Source of the DNA: an uncultured Algibacter sp.
Lineage (GTDB): Bacteria > Bacteroidota > Bacteroidia > Flavobacteriales > Flavobacteriaceae
Direction: 5' to 3'
Length of the DNA stretch: 64,000 nucleotides
Assembly: GCA_937958265.1 (NCBI GenBank)
Contig: CALGNX010000014.1
Location: forward strand, 1 to 64,000
The translations under genes were made by a program, and so were the position numbers. This document shows positions 8,781 through 17,400 of the stretch, piece after piece (the first letter of the stretch is position 1; each line of letters begins with the position of its first letter). A model generated the notes under the pieces. The model did not search any database. It worked only from the letters and a program-made list of their open reading frames with translations, and was not told where the DNA came from.

Positions 8781-9135
8781 TGTTTGAAATGTTAGTTAAT
8801 AGCCATAACTTTTATGAAAAAAAAAGATACTATCTAAAACAACTTTTTTATTGTGCCTACTTCCGTGAGTAATTTTAAATTAAATATCTCTTATATGAAT
8901 ACTCTTTAAGGCTGGAATGAACCTTTTTAAATACCAGAATTTTATGTGTTTATTTATTAGAAGCAGAAAAAACAGTTTGCCATAGCTGGGAAAACTTTTT
9001 TTTGAGGTAGAACAAGCTATTGAATTTGAAAGAAATATGCGTATATATTACATTAATCCTTTTATAGAAGTATGCGAGTATATGGCTTTTTTTACATCGT
9101 TATTTGCTATTAATAAACTATATAGACAAAATTAA
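8781..9135. other. Intergenic region, no convincing gene
   Basis: About 355 bases between the YitT and hydrolase genes. It holds only very short frames (27 codons from 8789, and about 22 and 32 codons further on), none of which I recognise; they may be remnants of a decayed gene. No terminator hairpin was seen after the YitT gene. Confidence 0.4.
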
Positions 9136-9963
9136 ATGTCCCAATATCTCCCAAAAATAATAGGTAAATGTATAAATACAACGGCTTTCTTTTCTCCAAA
9201 GTTAGCTGCTAAATTAGCTATGCATTTATTTTCAACCCCTAGAAAAGGAAAATTAAAGCCAGAAGCGACTAAATATCTCGAAACAGCCATTCAAGATTCT
9301 GTTTATTTTGAAGGTGTAGCTATACAAACTTACCAGTGGAAGGGCGAAAAAGACACCGTATTACTAGCTCATGGATGGGAAAGTAATACCTACAGGTGGC
9401 GCAAGCTAATAGAGGAGTTAAAGGCTTTGGATTATAATATTATAGCTCTAGATGCGCCAGCACATGGAGGTTCTGGAGGTACCCGATTTAACGCCATTAT
9501 GTATGCCGAATGTATACAGCTTTTAGCGTCTAGGTTTACGGTTAAAACTATTATAGGGCATTCTGTAGGTGGTATGGCAGCTGTTTTTTTTCAATATAAA
9601 TACCAGTTAAAGAGTCTTGCAAAACTTGTTTTGTTAGGGGCGCCTTCAAACTTTATAGGTGTTTTTAATCGCTATGAAGTGATGATGGGTTATAATAAAA
9701 AAGTTTCAAGCGCATTGCGTACCTGCATTGTTAACAAGTTTAACTACATGCCCGAATATTTTTCGCCAGCAGAATTTTCTAAGAAAATAGACGCTAGAGG
9801 TTTAATTGTTCACGATAAGAACGACAAAATAATACCTTATCGCGATGGTTTAGAATTTAAAATGAATTATAGAAACTCAAAATTTATAACCACAGAGGGG
9901 CTAGGGCACGGCCTAAAATCGGCAAGTGTACACAAATACATTTTTGATTTTTTGAAGGCATAA
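9136..9963 (+). CDS. Alpha/beta hydrolase
   Basis: A 275-residue serine hydrolase of the alpha/beta-fold superfamily; the substrate is unknown. The oxyanion strand VLLAHGWESNTYRW is followed by IIALDAPAHGGSGG, the nucleophile elbow GHSVGG (Ser near residue 143), an acid in LIVHDKNDKIIPY and the catalytic His in EGLGHGL near the C-terminus, so the triad is complete. No signal peptide is present, so it is probably cytoplasmic. It is followed after 19 bases by the rluF-like gene, which has its own promoter. Confidence 0.85.
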   Translation: MSQYLPKIIGKCINTTAFFSPKLAAKLAMHLFSTPRKGKLKPEATKYLETAIQDSVYFEGVAIQTYQWKGEKDTVLLAHGWESNTYRWRKLIEELKALDYNIIALDAPAHGGSGGTRFNAIMYAECIQLLASRFTVKTIIGHSVGGMAAVFFQYKYQLKSLAKLVLLGAPSNFIGVFNRYEVMMGYNKKVSSALRTCIVNKFNYMPEYFSPAEFSKKIDARGLIVHDKNDKIIPYRDGLEFKMNYRNSKFITTEGLGHGLKSASVHKYIFDFLKA

Positions 9964-9970
9964 TTTATTG

Positions 9971-9978
9971 TATTTTTG
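9971..9978 (+). promoter_or_regulatory. -7 promoter element directly upstream of rluF (leaderless start likely)
   Basis: TATTTTTG matches TAnnTTTG and ends only four bases before the ATG at 9983; a TTG lies 16 bases upstream (9952-9954). Transcription would begin at or next to the start codon. Confidence 0.55.
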
Positions 9979-9982
9979 ACCC

Positions 9983-10777
9983 ATGGCAGAAGTAAAATTA
10001 AAACGAATAAATAAATTTTTAAGCGAAGTAGGGTATTGTTCCAGAAGGGAAGCCGATAAGCTTATAGATGCAGGACGAGTAACCATAAATGGAGCAGTGC
10101 CAGAAATGGGAACTAAAATAGCGCCCAACGATGTGATTGCTGTTGATGATGTTGTGGTGCAAAATACTAAAACAGCTTTTGTTTACCTGGCTTTTAATAA
10201 GCCAATTGGTATTGTGTGTACTACAGATACTTCGGTTGAAAAGGATAATATTATCGACTTTATTAATTATCCAAAGCGTATTTTTCCCATAGGGCGTTTG
10301 GATAAACCTAGTGAAGGTTTAATTCTTTTAACAGATGATGGTGATATTGTAAACAAAATTCTTAGGGCGAGTAATAACCACGAAAAAGAATATATTGTTA
10401 CCGTAGATAAGCCAATATCACAAACATTTTTAGAGCGTATGTCTGGCGGTATATTGTTAGAAGAATTAAATAAAACAACCAATAAGTGTAAGGTTGAAAA
10501 ACTAGGTACTTACAAATTTAAAATTATTTTAACTCAGGGTTTAAATAGGCAAATTCGGCGTATGTGCGATTATTTAAATTATGAGGTGCAAACTTTAAAA
10601 CGCGTTAGAATAATGAATGTTGTTTTAGATATGCCAATAGGTGAGTATCGAGAATTAACAAAGGAAGAGTTTCAAGATTTAAATGCTCTTTTGAAGCAAA
10701 GCACCAAACTACACAAGCAAAACAACCCTAGCAGCCATAGTAATAAAAAAGGGAATGTAGCTAAGGGTAAGCGTTAA
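9983..10777 (+). CDS. rluF: 23S rRNA pseudouridine synthase RluF-like
   Basis: Pseudouridine synthase of the RsuA/RluB/E/F family; closest by motif to RluF, which modifies U2604 of 23S rRNA (and a tRNA-Tyr site) in E. coli. An N-terminal S4 RNA-binding domain (INKFLSEVGYCSRREADKLI, residues 9-60) is followed by the catalytic domain with LAFNKPIGIVCTTDTS, the catalytic Asp in GRLDKPSEG near residue 106, NHEKEYIVTVDKPI and LTQGLNRQIRRMCDYLNYEV. The last 30 residues form a low-complexity basic tail (HSNKKGNVAKGKR), common in Bacteroidota homologues. Exact site specificity is inferred. Confidence 0.9.
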   Translation: MAEVKLKRINKFLSEVGYCSRREADKLIDAGRVTINGAVPEMGTKIAPNDVIAVDDVVVQNTKTAFVYLAFNKPIGIVCTTDTSVEKDNIIDFINYPKRIFPIGRLDKPSEGLILLTDDGDIVNKILRASNNHEKEYIVTVDKPISQTFLERMSGGILLEELNKTTNKCKVEKLGTYKFKIILTQGLNRQIRRMCDYLNYEVQTLKRVRIMNVVLDMPIGEYRELTKEEFQDLNALLKQSTKLHKQNNPSSHSNKKGNVAKGKR

Positions 10778-10805
10778 TCAGGCTCAAGGTTAAGAAAGGT
10801 TAAAA

Positions 10806-10853
10806 CATAAAAAATGGCATCAAACTCCTAAAGGTTTAGATGCCATTTTTAGT
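10806..10853. terminator. Bidirectional terminator between rluF and folD
   Basis: AAAAATGGCATC and GATGCCATTTTT form a hairpin with A and T runs on opposite sides, serving the two convergent genes. Confidence 0.8.
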
Positions 10854-10868
10854 GTATCTTATTATAAA

Positions 10869-11747
10869 TTATTGGTTGTGTCTTTCTCTTGCTAGTAAAG
10901 TGTTTTTAAGTAGCATAGCAATCGTCATAGGTCCAACACCTCCTGGTACAGGCGTAATATAACTGGCTTTTTTACTTACACTTTCAAAATGTACATCGCC
11001 TGCTAGTCTGTAGCCGCGTTTTTTAGTAGCATCGGAAACCCTAGTAATGCCAACATCAATAATAACAACATCGTCTTTAACCATGTCGCCAGTTAAAAAT
11101 TCAGATATTCCTATGGCAGCCACAATAATATCGGCCTTTTTAGTAATGTCTTCTAAGTTTTTGGAGCGACTATGTACCACTGTTACAGTAGCGTCTCCTG
11201 CCTTTCGTTTTTGACTCATTAGGATACTCATAGGGCGGCCAACAATATGGCTTCTTCCTAAAATAACAACGTTTTTACCAGATGTTTCTACTTGGTAGCG
11301 TTCTAGTAATTCCATAACACCATATGGCGTTGCTGGTAAAAAAGTTGGTAAGTCAAGCGCCATTTTACCAACATTTACAGGATGAAAACCATCAACATCT
11401 TTGTCGGGATTTACCGCCATTAGTACTTTTTGTTCGTCTATTTGCTTTGGTAAAGGCAATTGTACTATAAAGCCATCAATTTCAGGGTTGCTATTTAGGC
11501 TTTGTATTTTATCTAGAAGTTCTGCTTCAGAGGTGTGTTCTGGTAACTCAATAAGGGTAGAGTTAAAACCTATACGCTGGCAGGCTTTGACTTTGGCGTT
11601 AACATAGGTCATACTTGCTCCATCAGAGCCTACAAGAATAGCAGCGAGATGAGGTGTTTTTTCACCCTTCGAAATCATTGCTTTTACATGTTCTGTGATT
11701 TCGTTTTTTATATCGTTACTTACTTTTTTTCCGTCTAAAATTATCAT
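10869..11747 (-). CDS. folD: Bifunctional methylenetetrahydrofolate dehydrogenase / methenyltetrahydrofolate cyclohydrolase
   Basis: FolD interconverts 5,10-methylene-THF and 10-formyl-THF with NADP in the cytoplasm, feeding purine synthesis and formylation. The 292 residues include the substrate-site segment with YVNAKVKACQRIGF (the catalytic Lys lies here), GFIVQLPLP, the signature NPDKDVDGFHPVNVG, the nucleotide-binding GRSHIVGRPMS and the C-terminal PVPGGVGPMTIAMLLKNT. Length and motifs are normal. It lies about 110 bases downstream of ffh in the same direction and may be co-transcribed with it. Confidence 0.96.
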   Translation of the reverse strand: MIILDGKKVSNDIKNEITEHVKAMISKGEKTPHLAAILVGSDGASMTYVNAKVKACQRIGFNSTLIELPEHTSEAELLDKIQSLNSNPEIDGFIVQLPLPKQIDEQKVLMAVNPDKDVDGFHPVNVGKMALDLPTFLPATPYGVMELLERYQVETSGKNVVILGRSHIVGRPMSILMSQKRKAGDATVTVVHSRSKNLEDITKKADIIVAAIGISEFLTGDMVKDDVVIIDVGITRVSDATKKRGYRLAGDVHFESVSKKASYITPVPGGVGPMTIAMLLKNTLLARERHNQ

Positions 11748-11855
11748 AGTTATTTTATTCTAAACCAAGGTTTGCGTTTGTGGTTTTCTGTAAAACACTT
11801 AAGTGTAACCTTTAAATTTTTACGTATTATTTATTTAAAATGGTAAACGATACAA

Positions 11856-13184
11856 TTACTTCATATTTTGCATCATCTGCATCATTTTTTTACCGCCACC
11901 ACCTTGCATCATTTTCATCATTTTGCTCATTTGATTAAATTGCTTTAATAGTTGGTTTACCTCTTGTACAGAAGTTCCAGAGCCTTTTGCTACGCGTTTT
12001 TTTCTGCTAGCGTTAAGTAAAGCAGGGTTAGAGCGCTCTTTTGGTGTCATGGAATGAATAATGGCTTCAATACCTTTAAAGGCATCATCATCAATATCTA
12101 CATCTTTTAACATTTTACCAGCGCCAGGAATCATGCCCATAAGGTCTTTCATGTTTCCCATTTTTTTAATTTGCTGTATTTGTTTTAAGAAATCATCAAA
12201 TCCAAATTGGTTTTTAGCAATTCTCTTTTGAAGCTTTCTAGCTTCGTCTTCATCAAATTGTTCTTGTGCACGTTCTACTAACGATACCACATCACCCATA
12301 CCCAAAATACGATCGGCCATACGAGAAGGATAGAAAACATCAATAGCTTCCATTTTTTCGCCCGTACCAATAAATTTAATAGGTTTATCTACCACAGATT
12401 TAATTGAAATGGCAGCACCACCTCGAGTATCACCATCTAATTTGGTAAGTATAACACCATCAAAATTTAAGACATCATTAAAGGCTTTTGCAGTATTTAC
12501 AGCATCTTGTCCCGTCATGGAATCCACGACAAATAAAGTTTCTTGTGGTTGAATGGCTTTGTGGATGTTCGATATCTCCGTCATCATGGCCTCATCAACT
12601 GCTAAACGACCAGCGGTATCAATAATAACGACATTATGTCCATTAGCTTTTGCGTGTGCTAATGCTGCTTTAGAAATGGCTACAGGGTCATTATTACCTC
12701 TATCACTAAAAACTTCAACGCCTATTTGATCGCCTACTACATGTAATTGGTCCACAGCTGCTGGGCGATAAACATCACAAGCTACTAATAAAGGCTTTTT
12801 TGTTTTTTTGTTTTTTAAATAATTGGCTAGTTTACCAGAAAACGTGGTTTTACCAGAACCTTGTAAACCAGACATTAATATTATGCTAGGATTACCAGAA
12901 AGATTTAAGCCTTCTGCATCGCCACCCATAAGTTTAGTTAGTTCATCTTTTACGATTTTAACCATTAACTGTCCAGGCTGTAATGTGGTAAGTACATTTT
13001 GCCCTAATGCTTTTTCTTTTACTTGAACAGTAAACTCTTTAGCTATTTTAAAGTTAACATCGGCATCAAGTAAGGCGCGTCGTACTTCTTTTAAAGTTTC
13101 TGCTACGTTTACTTCTGTTATGCTTCCATGCCCTTTAAGTACGTGTAAGGCTTTATCTAGTTTTTCGCTTAAATTATTAAACAT
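11856..13184 (-). CDS. ffh: Signal recognition particle protein Ffh
   Basis: The SRP54-type GTPase that binds signal sequences and 4.5S RNA and delivers ribosomes to FtsY. The N domain is at residues 1-90, the G domain has G1 GLQGSGKTT (106-114), DVYRPAAVDQL, DTAGR and TKLDGDTRGG, and the Met-rich M domain runs from about 300 to 442, with the RNA-binding segment SNPALLNASRKKRVAKGSG and a tail of Met-, Gly- and Lys-rich residues. Length (442) is normal. No 4.5S RNA gene was recognised nearby. Confidence 0.97.
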   Translation of the reverse strand: MFNNLSEKLDKALHVLKGHGSITEVNVAETLKEVRRALLDADVNFKIAKEFTVQVKEKALGQNVLTTLQPGQLMVKIVKDELTKLMGGDAEGLNLSGNPSIILMSGLQGSGKTTFSGKLANYLKNKKTKKPLLVACDVYRPAAVDQLHVVGDQIGVEVFSDRGNNDPVAISKAALAHAKANGHNVVIIDTAGRLAVDEAMMTEISNIHKAIQPQETLFVVDSMTGQDAVNTAKAFNDVLNFDGVILTKLDGDTRGGAAISIKSVVDKPIKFIGTGEKMEAIDVFYPSRMADRILGMGDVVSLVERAQEQFDEDEARKLQKRIAKNQFGFDDFLKQIQQIKKMGNMKDLMGMIPGAGKMLKDVDIDDDAFKGIEAIIHSMTPKERSNPALLNASRKKRVAKGSGTSVQEVNQLLKQFNQMSKMMKMMQGGGGKKMMQMMQNMK

Positions 13185-13548
13185 AATGTTATGTTTTCTA
13201 TAGGCAGTTTGCTGTAATGCTTACTGCTGTTCGTATTACTTTTAGAGTGTAAAAATAACTAAATATTTTGTTTTTATTAGGCTGTCTTCACCTTTAACTA
13301 AAAACATATTTTTGTATCCTTAATTTAATGTTTAGGCAATTGGTTTTTTTATGCAGTTTTATTGAAATAAAAAAAGCATTGATTTTATTCAGAACTTAAA
13401 CTGTTTTACAGGGCAAGGAGGTTACTAATTTGTGGGGTTTATGTTTTAAAACTAAATTAAAAACGATTCATATTTACTACTTTAGAAAAGGTTTACGTAT
13501 TATAGGTTTTTAATTGGTAGAGATAAATTTAATTGTTAAATCGATAGC
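13185..13548. other. Intergenic region upstream of ffh
   Basis: AT-rich, no gene, RNA or terminator recognised. It must hold the ffh promoter on the minus strand, but I could not identify a good TAnnTTTG box with confidence. Confidence 0.4.
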
Positions 13549-13686
13549 GTGAAAAGAACAGGAACAGAGTATAAAAGGATTACTGAATATTTAAATACAT
13601 TTTTTGAAGATGACGAAAGTTATGATTTGACTGTAGTAGTTAGGTTTATTGCTAAGGCAACTGAAATTATTGAAATTTCGAGCTAA
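13549..13686 (+). CDS. Possible small protein of 45 residues (GTG start)
   Basis: Open frame from GTG 13549 to TAA 13686 encoding a basic-then-acidic peptide that begins KRTGTEYKRITEYLNTFF and continues DLTVVVRFIAKATEIIEIS. The predicted amphipathic helical character and lack of low complexity give it some coding look. I recognise no family; it may be a remnant of a longer gene. It is isolated within a 760-base gap. Confidence 0.3.
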   Translation: MKRTGTEYKRITEYLNTFFEDDESYDLTVVVRFIAKATEIIEISS

Positions 13687-13947
13687 ACTAGAAAAAAGTA
13701 GATCGAGCCAGTATAAAGCATTATCTAACGGATCGATGCTATTTTAAAGCATAACAATGAAAGGTGCTAAAAGCTTTTGGAAGCCAAATTCCTTGTATTT
13801 AATAAGGTTTTATAATGCCAAAATATTTAGTTTTTAACCTTTAAAGTAAAACTTAGTTATATTGAATTAAGGTGGCGTAGTTAGCTCGTAATGGTTTTAT
13901 GTAGTAATTTGTCTGCTGATTCTTCGTTACTCATAAATTATTTATTG
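13687..13947. other. Intergenic region between the small frame and tRNA-Leu
   Basis: No gene, repeat or terminator recognised. Confidence 0.4.
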
Positions 13948-14033
13948 TGCGCACGAGAAGATTCGAACTTCCACATCCTAAAACGGATACTGGCCCCTCA
14001 AGCCAGCGCGTCTACCAATTCCGCCACGTGCGC
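13948..14033 (-). tRNA. tRNA-Leu (anticodon GAG)
   Basis: An 86-nt class II tRNA: acceptor GCGCACG pairs with CGTGCGC, the anticodon stem CTGGC/GCCAG encloses loop TTGAGGG, there is an extended variable arm (ATCCGTTTTAGGAT), and the T arm contains AAGTTCGAATCTT. CCA is not encoded. Confidence 0.95.
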
Positions 14034-14097
14034 ATAAAAAAGTATATTATTTAAGTCTTACCTAGTGTAGGTCTCAAATAACTTCTAAATTAGGGTG

Positions 14098-14105
14098 CAA
14101 ATATA
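14098..14105 (-). promoter_or_regulatory. -7 promoter element for tRNA-Leu
   Basis: On the minus strand TATATTTG followed by CAC, the same 11-base core as in the tRNA-Arg promoter. It lies 64 bases upstream of the mature 5' end, implying a processed leader. No clear TTG lies at the right distance upstream. Confidence 0.5.
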
Positions 14106-14404
14106 CATTTATTTCATTGCTATCATAAAAAAAAATACTAATTAGAGATGATTCAATTATGCCCTGCTTATTTGTTGAATCTTGTTTCTTATAAAAAAAA
14201 ACATGTCTTAGGTTGGTTAGCTTAACTCTTAAATACTTTCTGTTTTTAAGATAATATTAATGCTTTTATATAAGTGTTTGAATTTCGCATAAAATAGAGC
14301 AGTAGTGCTTAAGGAGTGGTTGTACTATGCACTTTTTCCTAAGGATGTTTTTTTTGTTTTAATTTTTTTATTTACGTGAAAGTTAATTTCAATGTTGTTT
14401 AATA
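14106..14404. other. Intergenic region downstream of the G8 protein gene
   Basis: AT-rich, no gene or clear terminator seen. Confidence 0.4.
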
Positions 14405-17400
14405 TTATTTACAGATTACGATTTTTTTACCATGGGATTTATTATCTATATTAAACCTTAAAAAGTATATGCCACTTGCAACACTTCTTAAATCTATTTT
14501 TTGATTGTTTGTTGCGCTCACCTTGTGTCTGTAAATTAACTTTCCTATTGAATTGTATAGCTCAATTATTGAATTAGTTTGAAAATTAAAACCATATAAC
14601 AGAACGTATTCCTTTGCTGGATTAGGGTACACCTTAATTCCTTTGTCTTTAGAAATGGCATTTTCTGAAGTTAAAGTTACATCTATTTGTAAATTGAAAG
14701 TGGATGTATTTGTGCAACCCGCTGGGTTGGTATAAGTAACTAGCCATTCCCCCTCATTAATACTGCCATACCAGGTGTCTTGTATTAAAATTTGATCATT
14801 ATCAGAACCATTTGTACCTCCCGGAAAAACTTGGCCGTCGGGACGGGTGTATGTAAAGTTCCAATCTTGACTAAAAGCGCCAAGCATATCAAAAAGAACA
14901 CGACTTCCTGGTGCCACAAGCAGGTTAGATGTTTCTTCTAAAGGCAGATCGTCTACTTTACTAAACTGCCTTAATATGTCGTTTGTATTCACGTTAATTT
15001 CAAATTGAGCTGTGTTTGAACAGCCATTGGGATTGGTATATACAACCTCCCAAATACCTTCTGACATTCCGTTATCTAACACATTTGAAATAAGTAATTG
15101 GTCTACCCCTTCTCTATTACTACCTCCTGCTATTTCTTCTCCTGCCGGACTTGTGTAAGCAAAACTCCAATCTGAAGTAAATGCTCCTAAAAAATCAAAT
15201 AAAACAGAATCTCCTTCGCAAACAGAAATTGTATTTGCTCTTGCTAACGGGTTACCAACTTTTGCGATAAACTGCGCCAGTTTAGGGATACCCGCTTCTT
15301 GTACTCCTTTTATATAATCAATTTGTGTACGGACTCTTTTAGAGACATCTACAGGAAAATCTAAACGCAATCCTGAAATTGTTTTGTTAGACCATGCTGG
15401 ATGACCTTCTAAATTAAATACAAGTTCTTGCCATTCTCCTGGGGTTTGATAGTCTAATTTTAAAGATCTAGAGAGACTATAGGTACCATCTTCGTTAGCC
15501 CAAAACAACTCGAACACTCCTGCAATTGTACACAACACCCTAATTCGAAGGGTGTTTAAATCGTTGCCATCAATAGCAAATCCTTCTCTATAAACATAAG
15601 GATCCATTTTAAAATCTGCCCTTATCAACCAATTCTCCTCAGAGTTAGAATTGTTTATTGAAACATCGTTAGTTTTAAATTTCTCTGTAGACTTGTTAAA
15701 CTCAAAATTTAAGTCTTTTGCAGATTCTGGATTTCTACAATTATCAATTTCTAAATAATCGAACATAGTGTCTCCATCGGTATCTGCATAAGCAATATTG
15801 TCTCCCGCTTCACAATTTCCATATAAACAAACATCTATCCTACCTACAAACCCTAAATCATCAAATTTGGACCCCTCTGGCGCTACATATTTTACATACA
15901 ATACATCTTTATCAAACGCATAAGCCGATCCCGAGGTGTTTTTCAATTCTGCTAAATTTACGCGTAATGGCAAGGGGGTTATTCCGTCTGTTATTAAATC
16001 TCTTTCGAAAGCTACAGCTGTAGTTGGCATTGCTGGATACCCAATGATAACATCGTCACCTTGGTCCATACTGTAATAATTCATTCTACTTATGGCTGGT
16101 ATAGAATTTTCGTACCCTAATTGATAGGTGTACTGTCCGTTTACCATGGGCACTAAACTTATGCCTTGTATTTCTACAGTATTATCTTGTTGCACGGCCC
16201 CATCTGATCTAGTAAAAGTAGAACGCTGTCTTTTTTGCTGCCTGATTATCTCATCTGACGGTAAAATCTCTACATAACAATACTTATTTAACGGGCTACT
16301 AATAGCGCCATTACTATTTTCTAAAAAAGTGGTATTCTCATTACTTAAAATAGGAATCCCTTTGTGCATTACAGTAAGCGGTTCTAAACCGGTAAACACT
16401 CCGTCAGTATCTACAACTGTGGCATTTTCCCATACAGGTCGGTTATTAATATCTCTCCAATTAATATAAAAAGAATTTTCGGCTACTGTAGTATTGGTTA
16501 GCGTATGGCCAACATATTTAATATTTGCTCCCCATTGATCAAATAAAGACATTTGAGGAAGCACACCTGCAAAATGGGAATCGTGAACACGCGATGGACC
16601 ATCGTAAATAGTATGTAAATGAACCAAACCGGCAGCACCCCCAACAGCGCCAGCATCTTCTGGTATTTCTTCGTAGTTATCTGAGCCGCCTACCCATAAA
16701 AAACGGTACATATCACCATCCCAGGTTAAAGCCTCACCTTTATAATTATCTGCTATAATAAAGTTTTCCCATCTGGAGGTTCTTTTATTCTGCCCAATAC
16801 GCATGTAGGACGCTAGTAAGTTTTTGTATAATGTATAATTTTTTACCTGTATAACTTCATCGCTTGGTGCCCCAGCATCATAATAATCAAGATTAGGATT
16901 TACATTTTGACTCCTATCATGCGGAAAAACAGTAGGGCCAACCAAAAGACCATGTGTCGAGGAATGAGCTACATTATTGTCCCAATTACCATCGGGTACA
17001 GGTATGTGGCTTGGGTTTAAATCGGGGTTGTGAATGGCACTATTTCTATTTTGATGTGGTGCAAACCATATACCAGAGCCATCTGACCCTGCTGCATGAT
17101 TAAAGTTAATTTTATTATGTGGGTGGGTAATCCAAAATGTAGCCGGACCACTCATGTTTCTTTCATTATCTAAATCAGAAGGTAAAAGTGCGTCTTCTTC
17201 TTTAGGTCGTCTGGTAACTAAACCCAAATTGTACTGCATGGTATTGTTTATTTCGTTACCATCTTCAAAAAAATAGGCATGTCCTAAATTATCGTACGCA
17301 ACATTTTTTTCTACATTGGTATTGTTAGTACCATGTATGGTTACTGCTCTATTAAATGTATTATGAATACTTGAATTTTTTAGATATAAACCCGTACCCC

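Noticed and set aside
8789-8872. 27-codon frame after the YitT gene
   Set aside because: Too short and without context; could not be separated from chance.
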